Origin: Pelomyxa schiedti
Taxonomy: Eukaryota; Evosea; Pelobiontida; Pelomyxidae
Assembly: GCA_020536535.1 (NCBI GenBank)
Contig: JAHLWZ010001014.1
Span: forward strand, 1-28,906
Reading direction: 5' to 3'
DNA length: 28,906 nt
The notes below the pieces were generated by a model. The model worked only from the letters and a program-made list of their open reading frames with translations. It had not been told where the DNA came from and searched no databases. Shown one piece after another: positions 19,050-28,698 of the stretch (position 1 is the first letter of the stretch; every line of letters starts with the position of its first letter). Made by a program: the position numbers and the translations under genes.

Positions 19050-22000
19050 ATGTACCGGCCCTCTTCGCCCGCTAGCGGTTCGGGTGAGGAGAGATATAGA
19101 TCTGCGACGTTGAGTGCTGGATCTGGGAACGACCCGCGGATGTCACTGCGGCACAGCGAGGGGAATGTGTTCAACTCCGAGAGCCACGCACGAAGTGCGG
19201 ACGCTGCGTCTCCAGGCGGAGTGACGCCGCCGAGATCGCGCCGGTTTCCGATCTTTAAAGTGCAAGTTCACCTCGTTTTGAAGAAGCCAAATGTGATCGC
19301 GGCTGTTTCTCATGCAACCAACGCACCCACTCCTGCTGAGAACTGTGCACCGGTTTTGCAGGCTTCTCTCAACCAAAATGGTGGCAAAGACAATGGTTGC
19401 GGACCAGAAGCACCTTGTGTGTGTAATTTTGAAGTCGATGAATCGTCAACTGTCAACAACCTAATGGGGATGTGCCACTCTAAATTTTCCTTGCACTGTC
19501 ACTTACCACTGTTGGAATCATTTTCTTTGTGTGAATACTCGGAGTATGACTCTGGTACATCTTCCCTTTCTTGGGAAGAAGTCTGACCATTTTGTTTTTC
19601 ATTTAAAAAAAAAAATCCAAAGATGTATTCGTTTATGTGCTAGAAGGTGGCATTCCAGTTGCCTCAATAGTTCAGTCCCGAAATAGCAAAGTTCATTGGC
19701 GGGCAATTAACTGTACCTTCATATTTATGGAGAATGGGGCCTTACTTACCGAGGTCCTCTCTCTTATTGCACCCATTTCTCATCAATAATATGCTATAGT
19801 GTCCAGGCTTCAAGACACCAACACTGACCTCAGCACCTCCATACCTTCACTCACCACCTACTTCAACAGAACAGCCTGAGGAGTCATCACCTCACCTAAT
19901 ACGCTCAAGCACCAACAAACCTTCGTATTCCACTGTTCCGCTGGCTTCCGAGTCGATATCGCTTCAACTTCATAGAAAATCGATGATCTTTTCTTCGTCC
20001 CACACATCAATCACCAGCCGTGCATCAGGTACAAGAGCTATCAGGCAATCACTCCCACCATCACAGAGCTTTCTTCCAACCCGAGCTCAGACATTGGTTG
20101 TATCATCTCCTATCCAGTCAAACTCTCAGGCTCACTTAACCCAATCGACTCCAATACCTTCCTCTTCCACTCCTTCTCCCATCTCCTTGCCACCCTCACT
20201 TCTACTCAAAACTGGCGATTACATTATACAAACCCCAAATTTGTGGTATCTATCATGTGGTCTGGCATCTAAGGGAGAGGTCACACTTGTAAACAGCCTC
20301 TGTAGTAGCGAGCTATGGCATGTTGCTGTTACCATCAAGAAAGTAAAGACTGAGGACCAAATATACATATCTCTGCAAGGGTATCTGATAAACTCTAAAG
20401 GTACCACAAATGACACCGTCATAGATATCTACAACTCTGGCTTAGAGCACAAAAAAGTATGCACTACCCCTTGTGTGATAGGAAGACACAGGGTCTATTT
20501 GAGACTTTCAAAGCTATACCAGATTCATCAAGCACCTATGCAATACGGTACCTAACTCTTATCTGTGGCAAAAATATGCTTAAAAATCCACCTCAAGGAC
20601 CGATTCTGGTTTTCTTTCTGTTGATTCCGAACGTCTCATTTGTGACTCAAGCAAACCAATATTATTTAAATTCACATTTATGCCCCGACCACCAACTCCT
20701 ACTGTGTCAGATGCCTTCATTAACATCACGATTGATGCGGACTACTTAGAGAAGCTGCATCGCCTTGAGGAGGCAATATCATACTATGACCTGGCTTTAA
20801 CAAAAATTGACCAAAACAATCCCCAAATCCGTGATGTCAATTTACGGAAATCGAGACTGTTCCGTCTTCTTGGCAAGAATGCTCTTGCCTTAGAATGTGT
20901 TCAAATCTACAATAAGACTGGGGCTGATGTCAATGTGCATGTATGCTTTGCCTTAGCACTCAGAGATTGCAAGAAACATGGTGCTGCAATAACAGAATTT
21001 GAGAGTGCCCTTAAGAGTGCACCAGGGGATCAGGCACTTCAAATATGTAAAACTGCTGAACTAGTGCAAATAGGCAGTGGCAATCCCGCTTCGTTGTGGG
21101 ATCGGGTAAATGTGGCAATTCCACCTCAGAAGTCCCGCAAATTTCTTGTATCTGCACATGACTGTGGGATTTCGCTCAGCTTATGTGGGCGTCATCCTGA
21201 TGCACTTAACTGGTTTGATTACCAGCTTTCTCTGACTCCCGGCAACCCTTTTACACTTCTTAAGAAAGCCATAGCTCTGCGCTTATTGAGTAAGATGGAT
21301 GAAGCTTTAAAGTGCGTAGAACAAGCTTTGGAAATTCGGCCTAGAGATCCAGATCTGTTACATGAAAAAGGAGTTCTGTTTTCGTTTGCAAAGAGGTACG
21401 AGGATGCTATCAAGAGCTTCGACCTCAGTCTTCAGTTACGACCTCAGTATGCTGATACCCTTGATGAAGTTGATCTTCCTTTCCTTAAAACATGCCAGTT
21501 CTTATTCTTATTCAGAGAAGGCTTGCCAAGTCTGCTCTTGAACAATCACAAGCCTCTCTTCCTGATAGTAGACCAGAGAAAATACCTTCCACCCGTGCAC
21601 ACCACCCAGCCTGGGCTCTGAGTATAGTTCTGGAGCAGGAAGCTCTCTTCAAATCCCACGTGTAATTCATTCGTTTCAATAAGCCTTACATTTTAATGGA
21701 TTCTCTGTAAAGAAAATCTCAACACTTTGCTGCTGTTATTGCTGTTGTTGGCTACTCTGGTACTGGAAAGAGTTCTATAATTAATGCTACTGCTGAGCGA
21801 GAAGTTACTTGGTTTGTTGACCTCTTTATTTCAATCCGTACTAATTTCTAAAGGGCTGGTGCTGGGAAGCCGATTACCATTGAGCCTTCTCGACATGTTA
21901 TTGATTCCACTCTAGTCCTCTATGAGACCCCAGGCACTGAACGAAACCCAGCAGAGGAGTTGCCTGTGATTCTAAGTAAATTATTCGATCTTGCTTCCAA

Positions 22001-22876
22001 GCAAGAGCCCCCAGAAGAGATTCACATGGTAGGTAATTTCTGTACCTTTTTATCTTTCTGACTGTACCAAGGTTTGGTGGGTGATATCAGCTGCAGATAA
22101 CCGAATAATCCCAAAGACGGTGCTAGGTGTATGCCAACAATATCTACTGCGCCCCAACGGAACCCGCATTCCTGTTATTCTTGTGGTAAACAAATTTGTG
22201 CCAAACGAAGCTGGTAATACTTTGAAAACTGCAATTGAGGGAGATGAGTCAAGAGATTTCTTCTGGAGTGTGGTTTATACCAATGCTGTGCCTGATATTA
22301 ATTTTGTTTCCACGGTTTACCTATGTCCAAAGTGTGTTATATTATCATTAATGATTTTATTACGTACTCAATATCTACTAAGGTGCCACACTACTCGTCT
22401 GTGTAGCCAGTCTAAAGAAAACAAGGTAAAATGGCATTTCTGCTGCCAAGATTGTGGTGTTACATCTACACAAGATGTAAAGCCCTACAACATAAGCGTT
22501 CTCAAAGAAGCTACAATTGGAATTCTTCCTGATGTAGTCAAGTCTAGCATGAAGTTACAACGCATGAGAGATATCAAGACAACATACATGCAAACTGTAA
22601 ACCTTATTATTGGCTGGACACCAACAGTAACTTTTTTTTGTCCATTTGTTAGTTGCTTGGTTCTCAATCTTTTTCCTTCTTTTCTAATAGATCGGGGTAA
22701 TGAACGTTGCTCAATTTGAGGAAAAACTGTCACAGTATCTTGTTGAAATAGCTAAGCTTTTTGGTGTTAAGAATTTTTCCTCCAAGGATGACCTCACCAG
22801 CATGGACTTTGACATTCCTGTACCTTTTTACTCTTGCGATCACCAAAACAAAGCATTTATCTCACCATTCCCTTAG
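19050..22876 (+). CDS. Multidomain TPR protein with P-loop GTPase domain
   Basis: Ten exons (19050-19554, 19623-19753, 19800-20456, 20486-20547, 20598-21468, 21516-21661, 21713-21811, 21854-22028, 22072-22626, 22691-22876) give 1128 residues in one frame. The N-terminal 540 residues contain two beta-rich segments separated by a Ser/Thr/Pro linker. TPR-like helices follow (EKLHRLEEAISYYDLAL, DEALKCVEQALEIRPRDPDL, YEDAIKSFDLSLQLRPQYAD). The GTPase domain has Walker A GYSGTGKSS, a G3-like YETPGTE and a G4-like VVNKF. C-terminal helices (LKEATIGILPD … YLVEIAKLFGV) resemble bacterial-type GTPases with a DUF697-like tail. G3 has Glu for the usual Asp, and G4 lacks the usual Asp. A Cys-rich insert (about residues 925-965) follows G4. 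The stop at 22874-22876 may really be a splice acceptor (see findings). TPRs suggest a scaffolding role. Confidence 0.8.
20457..20485 (+). other. 29-nt candidate intron in the TPR-GTPase gene
   Basis: Removing GTATGC…GGAAG (29 nt) shifts the upstream frame onto the frame that continues into the TPR exon. Without it the upstream frame ends about 100 nt later. An A6 run directly precedes the donor, so a one-base length error is the alternative explanation. Confidence 0.55.
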
Positions 22877-23017
22877 AGTGTATTTTCTCAATACCTAGGA
22901 CTGTATGAAACCTATTCACCAGTTGTCTGTATTTTAAGCCTTTGCCTTTTGTGGGCTACTCTCCTCAAACGCTGTCAAGAACTGCTAATAGGAAGTGGAC
23001 CTACTTTCGGTTTCAGA

Positions 23018-24467
23018 ATGGGAGATATCATTGAGAACCTTTCACTTGTCAATCATCTGTTTCTGCATGTAAAACCCAAGGTGGCACTTTTCCTGCAAAA
23101 CAGAGAGTTGAGTAATAATGTTTCTGAGCATTCAGTAGAGCAACTTGCTAATGAAGTGTGTGTTGAAGTTGAGAAGGCCTTGATCCCAGAGAAATTCCGA
23201 GATATTTCTTTAAGTGGTGTTGCTCAGGGAGGTGAAAAACCGACAATTCAACATTTGAACGTAAGTGATGAAGCATTTGTTGAACAAACACTGGAGGCAT
23301 GCTTTTCCAGGTTAGGAAATTTGAATTTGTCACATCGAAGTGAAATCACTGCAATAGTACACTTGAAATCACCCCTGAGGACCTTGTTGGTTTGGTTATG
23401 ATCCAGCCAACAGAACAACCAGCAGCATCACTATCAACCTTCCTCAAATTCTGTTTAAAAATGGTGCAAACTGCTGAAATGCACAAAGTTGAGCGTGTTT
23501 TATGCTTCCTCAAGGAATGGATAACTCTCATTCCAGGTACGTTCTCAAATCTTCCCTGTGCAGCTCTAATTAGTAGAAAAGATGACTTCCGAGACTCGCA
23601 GGCTGCTGAGTGCCTTCGGTCAATCTTGGCCATCTCTACAGAACGCCATTTTGGCGTGAAAGCAATATATGACATTCTGAAAGAAATAACTGGAACCAAC
23701 TCAAGTCCAGTTCTTTCGACTCAGTCTCCTGAAGGCTTCTTGCAAGTTACATGCAAAAAACTCCCTGCCGTGTTAGCACCCCAATATTATGTTGCCTCAC
23801 AATGGAGCTATGTTGATTACTATTTGTACACACAAGTTGCCAAGAACCCGCGGTCATTTATCTCAGTAAACTAGCCTTCTTCTATGCAGAGTATACATTT
23901 TAAATTTAGGAACTCAGCCCAGCACGAGAAGCACTTGAGACGAGAATAGAACAAGAGGAAATGTGGACAATAACACAAGTACTCTCAGCGCCTCCAGAAA
24001 ACAGAATAGAAGCTATCAAAGTATGGACAGTTATTTGGCAACTGATATAAAGGATTCCCCAGGCATGCGTCGACTTAGGGCTGACACTATTAAGAATGCA
24101 GAATTTCCAAGGTGCATGTGCAGTGGCCTCTGCATTTTCGTCGCCCATTTTACGTCCTCTTGTTGTGCCACATGCTTCTGAATTTGTTGATGTAGGCCGC
24201 AAGATGATTTCTGAGGTATTTGGCCAGTGACAGTGTCTTGCATATTCTAACATTTGTAAGGATCTTGATAAATTGTGGATGCAATGTGATACAGGAAACA
24301 ATAATGCGTATCCCAACTTGCCACCACTGTCAAACAGTTGCATACCCCCAATAAAAAAGTTGTACACCAAGTACCTGTCAAGCAAGTCACTGTCACTTTC
24401 CAAGCCAGTTCGTTATTCTCTTCTCCGAGGCCTTGCTTTGGAAATTTTCAAGTACTTGAAACATTAA
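23018..24467 (+). CDS. RasGEF (CDC25-homology) domain protein
   Basis: Exons 23018-23328, 23358-23865, 23910-24020, 24063-24215 and 24261-24467 give about 429 residues in frame; a further 27-nt intron at 23537-23563 is possible. The C-terminal half fits the CDC25 catalytic fold. SQWSYVDYYLYTQV corresponds to the ‘LT.iE..lF..I’ helix, and RIEAIKACVDLGLTLLRMQNFQGACAVASAF, spliced from two exons, matches the conserved ‘IK.A..C..L.NF….I.sAL’ core. The last exon carries NLPPLSNSCIPPIKKLYTKYL, the counterpart of ‘PciPflGvyL’. The N-terminal part may act as a REM-like helical region. RasGEFs load Ras with GTP by displacing GDP. Sequence agreement is moderate, so substrate choice is open. It may share a transcript or even a protein with the TPR-GTPase upstream. 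The stop lies 39 bp before the next ATG. Confidence 0.72.
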
Positions 24468-24506
24468 ATAGTGGTAACTAAAGAAAGCAGATATCAGTCA
24501 ACAAAC

Positions 24507-25665
24507 ATGATAATTTATGAATTTCCTGAAATGTCAGTTGGCATACAAAATCTGATCCCTTTAATACATCTATCTTTCTCAGAGTTGGAAAATCGCGCTT
24601 CAGAATCTTATATTGCTGTAAGATTGGAATCTGGGTAAGACGCTCAAAAACTTTGTTAATCTCAATAGCTGCTAGATTAGGCAACCACTATTTATTTGGG
24701 AGCAGACTGTCAGTTTGTGTTCAAGATATATTTGAGTAGGTACCTTCCGAACTCCACCCGAATTAACAAACAAAAAAGGAGCCCCTCTGTAAACGCACTT
24801 GTCAAGCAATTTTGTAGTTCCGTGTGCACTTTTATTAATATGAAAGTGATGAAAGATAAGCTAGTTTACACAACAGGTTACTTCGAAACAACATTCTGAC
24901 AATTTTTGTTCATTCATCTTTAGCGCGAGTCACGGAACTATGTCTCAAAAGTTTAGATATTGGTGATGCAGTCACAGAAGACACAATTAAAAAAATTGTC
25001 CGTGCCGAAATTCTTGTCAGAGCCTACCTCGATATTTTCCCTTGGTGTCAAGTGCTGCTCTTACATTCTCTTTTCTGTCTCAAACCTTTCAGGGTTTAGT
25101 GATTGAGGATGCAGAACCGCCCATAAAATGTGCAGAAGCTGATGCCATTGCTCTCATCAAGCGGTCCAAAATGAAAGTCCAGAAACCCTCCGATTTTGGT
25201 TTGGAAGCAGACTATTGGCTGGTTTGTGCTTCCAAACTCAGTTAATCATTAATTAACACTCCAAAAGGGTCCCAGTTCAGCAACAGTAACCACTCTCAAC
25301 CCGTTCCAAACGGCTATTGATGCATTCTGCAGCATCAAAGGGAAAGCATGCCCCACCGAAAAAGCCATGTGTGTTACTCAAACAGCCCACGAAATCGTTT
25401 CCTATGTTGACTCGCTGTGGAAAAACGCCCCCAAAGGCAAGAAAATAATCATGACAGGGGATGCCATGGCGGCCGCGTTCACCTATGTTCTGGTTCAATC
25501 CAATGTGCCACTAATATTCACAGAGCTGTTTATTGCTCAACAGTAAGTATCAACACTAATCATCAGCCACTAATTTACATTTGCAGCCTGGGGTGTAACT
25601 CTGGTGAACATGAGTACTACCTAACAACAGCCATGATGGCTGCTATGTCCTTATATCTCACCTAG
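24507..25665 (+). CDS. VPS9-domain protein (Rab5-type GEF)
   Basis: Seven exons (24507-24634, 24676-24735, 24779-24813, 24924-25051, 25093-25221, 25268-25542, 25587-25665) sum to 834 nt, 277 residues. The C-terminal third is a VPS9 domain. GDAMAAAFTYVLVQSNVPLIF matches the conserved ‘aDdflPvLiYVliqAnpP.L’ helix. GEHEYYLTTAMMAAMSLY matches ‘GE.gYyLTsl.sAv.fi’. The catalytic Asp of GDAM is present. The upstream DIFPWC … EDAEPPIKCAEAD region probably is the helical bundle that packs on VPS9. These proteins activate Rab5/Rab21-type GTPases on early endosomes or phagosomes (family knowledge). No FYVE, RUN, ankyrin or SH2 module is seen; it is a minimal version. Exon 3 is only 35 nt. It is convergent with aprataxin, with 93 bp between stops. 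Confidence 0.83.
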
Positions 25666-25758
25666 CATTTTTGGCACCACCACATTGATATGTAAAAAAA
25701 AATTTTTCTTTATTTACTATTGACAAGCAGGCAGAAAGAAACTTTCTTTGGGTAGTTG

Positions 25759-27318
25759 TCAGTACAGTGCGTTGTGGGCTGTGATGTGCTTTTTCAGTGC
25801 CGGAATGTTGTTGATTTGGGAGTGGCAAACGTGGCAGGCTAGTGGAGCCTTGAGAAGTTGCTCTGACTCCTCCTTGTTGTAATCTATCCGCCCTTGTGTT
25901 TGGAGTAATTCTATGAGCTCCTCTGATGAAACAAAGAAAGAGGTTGTGAAAGAGTTCCAGTGTTTCTTGTTCTTCAGGCACGGGGAGTCAAAATCTTGAC
26001 TGATCATGTGCATATCTTGTGTAGTGATTAGTTCTTGCAGTGAAAAGGAGAGAAACAAGACTAAGAGGAGCGGAAATATTTCTATCCCGGCCCCAGTAAC
26101 CCAGAAAATAAGTTGTCGTTACTCACGAACTTGTCTCATTGAAGGTACTTTGTGGAATCCGATCCTTATTTGTTTAGCAGGAAGCGAATTTGCGACTTGC
26201 TTGGCCTTCTCTTGCATGGCGCACAGAAGAGGTATGTCACTTGGCTGAAGCTCGTAGATAGAACTGATTACCCTAAGTAAATGCATGTCAATATGTGAAT
26301 CTATTGAAAGCTGAGGAATTCCTACCGTCTTGGCATGAAAAGAAGGTGATAGCGAGCTTTGCCAAACTTTGGTAACAAACTTTAAGTGGGGTTTGAGGAA
26401 AAAGTAAGTGGATAGTACTTTGTCATAGATTGCTACCATCTCGTCATCATAGTAATACACGGACTCCGGGAAATTTTCGGGGTGGTGGACGTAGGGCATT
26501 AAAGCAGATAGCCCCAATGCCCCAACTCCGGACTTGTCTCTCTCTGGGGGGTTATACGCGGGAAACGCTGAGGTTGCTCTACCACCATTAGCAGGACTCG
26601 AGGCGGGTGGTAATTGTGGGTGAGCTGCCGCCGAAGTGGTGCAAGAAGTAGCCGGATGCGCCTCGGTTGCATCATCCAAATCAGTGCTGCGCGAAGCCGG
26701 CGTTTCCTTTTTGCGTTCCGCGCGGGGTTCCAGGCCGTTTCCGCGAGGGGAATTCTTGGAGTTGGCCAGCGACCCAGGCTCAGGCCCCGCCTCCGCCGTG
26801 GGCTTCCCGGTCGCCGTGCTGCCGTCGGCGCCCATCGCGGCCGCGCTGGCGTCGGTGGCCCAGAACAGGCTCACTTCGAACGCGTGCTCCCGCCCCACCA
26901 CGAACAAGACGTCGCCGTCGCGCAGCACCGCCTCGGCCTGCGGCCTCACCACCTCCAGCAGGCTCACGTCGGGCAGGCCGTCGGGGCCCGCGGAGGCCTC
27001 CGCCATCAGGGCGGCCAGGTCGCGGCCGCCCCTCGCCGACGCCCGCAGCACGCTCGCGGGGTTCTGCCCCAGCACCTTGGCCGTCACCGCGGGAGCGGAG
27101 GCGGGGTCGTCGCCGTGGACTGACTGGCTGAAGTGCAGGAGCTTCCGGCTGCAGCGCTTGTCGTCCGGGGCCAGGATGTTGCGGCCCAGGGTCACTGGGA
27201 GCGTGAACCGCAGGGACTTGGCGTGCGTGGTTGCTTCTGGACCTGTGTGATGTGGGCCTGATGGCACCCATCTCAGCACGAGCACAACGCCACGCTCCCG
27301 CCCACCATCACCACTCAT
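25759..27318 (-). CDS. APTX: Aprataxin (FHA-HIT-zinc finger) DNA 5'-AMP hydrolase
   Basis: Four minus-strand exons (27318-26419, 26366-26326, 26272-26127, 26015-25759) sum to 1344 nt, 447 residues. Residues 10-135 form a PNK/aprataxin-type FHA domain ([18 protein letters not shown], then [10 protein letters not shown], then GDVLFVVG). A long Ala/Pro/Ser/Thr linker follows. The HIT domain spans about residues 275-390: [20 protein letters not shown], then [26 protein letters not shown], which contains the catalytic HxHxH triad; its first His is created by the splice at 26127/26015. The C-terminus is a C2H2 finger ([21 protein letters not shown]). Aprataxin removes AMP from 5' ends left by abortive ligation in single-strand break repair (family knowledge). 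The FHA normally binds CK2-phosphorylated XRCC1/XRCC4. The FHA-linker coding part (about 26750-27200) is strongly GC-rich, unlike the HIT part. Confidence 0.93.
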
Positions 27319-27514
27319 GTGTTTTTTTTTTTATGCGTACGAGTTCTTACACTTCCCCATTTCAGGGACCAATCTGATTTTCCTTACCAGTATCCACAGG
27401 TGAGTTCCGACCCCTCTTTCTTCTTTCTTGAAATGCCTCAACAGCCCTGAGTACTTTGGAGAGAAGAGTATAGTGGAATTCCAAACCCTTTATTTTTAAC
27501 TTAATCCCAAATCA
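27319..27514. other. Spacer upstream of aprataxin
   Basis: This 196-bp AT-rich spacer contains an A10 run just outside the aprataxin ATG and no reading frame of note. It holds the aprataxin 5' region and the 3' flank of the next gene. Confidence 0.5.
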
Positions 27515-28262
27515 CTATGGTTGTTGGTGGTGTTGGGGACGGGCTTCTTCTCCCGTCGTTGTCGAAACAGGCGGGGTATCCCTTGCTGCATCACCTTCCA
27601 GAGGGGCTGACGCCGCCGCCTCAGAGCCGGGTGTTTCCTTTCCCAAAACTACATGAGAGGGACACACGACGGCGCGCTCCAAGTTCGATGTTGTCCGCTA
27701 TAAGGAAGAAAACGCAGTACTACAAGTTGGCCTTCCAACTTGTAGTACTGAGTTTTCTTCCGAATAGAGGACAACATCGAACTTGGTTACTTACGCGAAT
27801 CGTCCCAGATCCATGCTTACCAATTTCAAACACACAGCATGTTGCTGAAATGCTTGACAAGGGGCTCCAGCAGATCGACCATGAGCAAGCGGAAGCCCTG
27901 CGCGTGCTCCAGGGCTGGTTTGCTACAGAGAGAGCGAAGGAAAGAAACTTCGGAAGGATCTTTCCTTGGCTCTCTCTGTAGCAAACCAGCCCTGGAGCAC
28001 GCGCAGGGCTTCCGCTTGCTCATTGTTGATCTGCTGGAGCCCCTTGTCAAGCATTTCAGCAACATGCTGTGTGTTTGAAATTGGTAAGCAGAAATACTAA
28101 ACTGATTGTAAACACTGATCCCACCTTATCGAACTTGGCCGATGCGGCCCTTATGCGGTCGGCAGCCTGCTCGGCCTCTTTAGTCGCCTCGCTCGGTGGG
28201 GTTTCTTGTGGCACCACGTTGTCGTAGATGACGGGCTTGGCGTGCACAACACTCTGTCCCAT
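27515..28262 (-). CDS. Small helical protein with exons caught in inverted duplications
   Basis: ATG is at 28262. Exon 1 (28262-28125, 46 codons) begins MGQSVVHAKPVIYDNVVPQE and continues into an Ala/Glu/Arg helix (EQAADRIRAASAKFDK). A 58-nt intron leads to exon 2 at 28066 (HVAEMLDKGLQQINNEQAEAL, then WFATERAKERS). A third block near 27786-27740 encodes KFDVVLYSEENSVLQVG. The last exon, after an acceptor at about 27670, ends …PQHHQQP with TAG at 27517-27515. Exons 2 and 3 each lie in one arm of a long inverted repeat, so the opposite arms encode nearly the same peptides on the plus strand. The splice between exons 2 and 3 must skip an inverted copy and is not resolved. The protein is probably short, coiled-coil-like and acidic/basic mixed; function unknown. 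Confidence 0.5.
27679..27786. repeat. Inverted repeat 1 (52-bp arms, 4-nt loop)
   Basis: Arms 27679-27730 and 27735-27786 are reverse complements over 52 bp with 4 mismatches, separated by CCTT. Each arm contains the same short coding block (KFDVV … VLQVG) on opposite strands. The near-zero spacer makes it an almost perfect cruciform or RNA hairpin. Confidence 0.93.
27814..28090. repeat. Inverted repeat 2 (132-bp arms, 13-nt loop)
   Basis: Arms 27814-27945 and 27959-28090 match over 132 bp with about 3 differences. The 13-nt centre contains CTTCGG, which in RNA can form a stable C(UUCG)G tetraloop. Each arm contains an intron 3' end (…CACACAG) plus the exon HVAEMLDKGLQQ…, so a piece of gene including a splice acceptor was duplicated head to head. 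It begins 28 bp after inverted repeat 1. Confidence 0.95.
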
Positions 28263-28558
28263 CGTGTTTGCTTTGTGCTTTGATCTTGTTTTGTCTTGTT
28301 TTGTTTGTTTCTTTTTTCAAATTGAGTCTGTGGCGCAGGGGAATCACACCTCGCCACAGAGTCATTGGGATTTTGTCAATTTTTCTTTTTTCAGGTTGAG
28401 TCATTGGAATTTTGTCTTTTTTTTTTGTCCTCGACTTGTCATGAATGTGTTCCATTTGGCATATTGTAAGTTCCCCTGCACGAGTGGCACACAGAAGGAG
28501 ATCTCAGCTTCTTATTTTTAATAATAATAGGTGCTTCCTATTTGTGGTTTTTCACAAA
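28263..28558. other. Intergenic, T-rich with a short direct repeat
   Basis: This T-rich, stop-rich sequence lies upstream of the minus-strand gene. A 19-bp motif, GAGTCATTGGRATTTTGTC, occurs twice (28359-28377 and 28398-28416), 39 bp apart. The reading frames across it are low-complexity and not supported as genes. Confidence 0.55.
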
Positions 28559-28698
28559 ATGGCCACTGCAGCCGAGGCAGATGACGAAGGATAAGAGAGC
28601 CAACAAGGGCATCATTAAATTGACGATTTACAACTTCACGGCATCAATGCTGGCGATTTAACCAAGCTCAAAAATCTCCTGGGTGCCACGCCATTGAG
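28559..28698 (+). pseudogene. RAD51/DMC1-like N-terminal fragment with in-frame stops
   Basis: From ATG 28559 the frame reads a short acidic start (MATAAEADDEG) and meets TAA, then a second TAA at 28616. It then continues IDDLQLHGINAGDLTKLKN, which strongly resembles the helix-hairpin-helix start of DMC1/RAD51 (IDxLQxHGINxxDxxKLK). No GT donor exists between the two parts, so a normal intron cannot remove the stops. After about 28698 a possible donor (GTTTTC) begins, and no further recombinase motif is seen before the window ends. It is either a decayed copy, a gene starting elsewhere, or a site with base errors. Confidence 0.35.

Noticed and set aside
22949-23017. Start of the RasGEF gene at a TTG codon near 22949
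   Set aside because: Eukaryotic starts are ATG; the first ATG in this frame is 23018.
23272-23310. Intron starting at the consensus donor GTAAGT (23272)
   Set aside because: Every downstream acceptor gives a stop or wrong phase; reading through keeps a coding-like helix and joins by the 29-nt intron instead.
26614-27250. Plus-strand and alternate minus-strand frames over the aprataxin FHA region
   Set aside because: Again a GC-rich effect; the FHA motif lies in a single minus frame.
27679-28090. Inverted repeats as a whole-genome-amplification chimera
   Set aside because: Arms have diverged at several positions, which an amplification artefact would not show; long reads are still needed to exclude it fully.
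27814-28090. Inverted repeats as transposon terminal repeats or CRISPR
   Set aside because: There is no internal transposase, no target-site duplication and no spacer structure; the arms are exons of the host gene.
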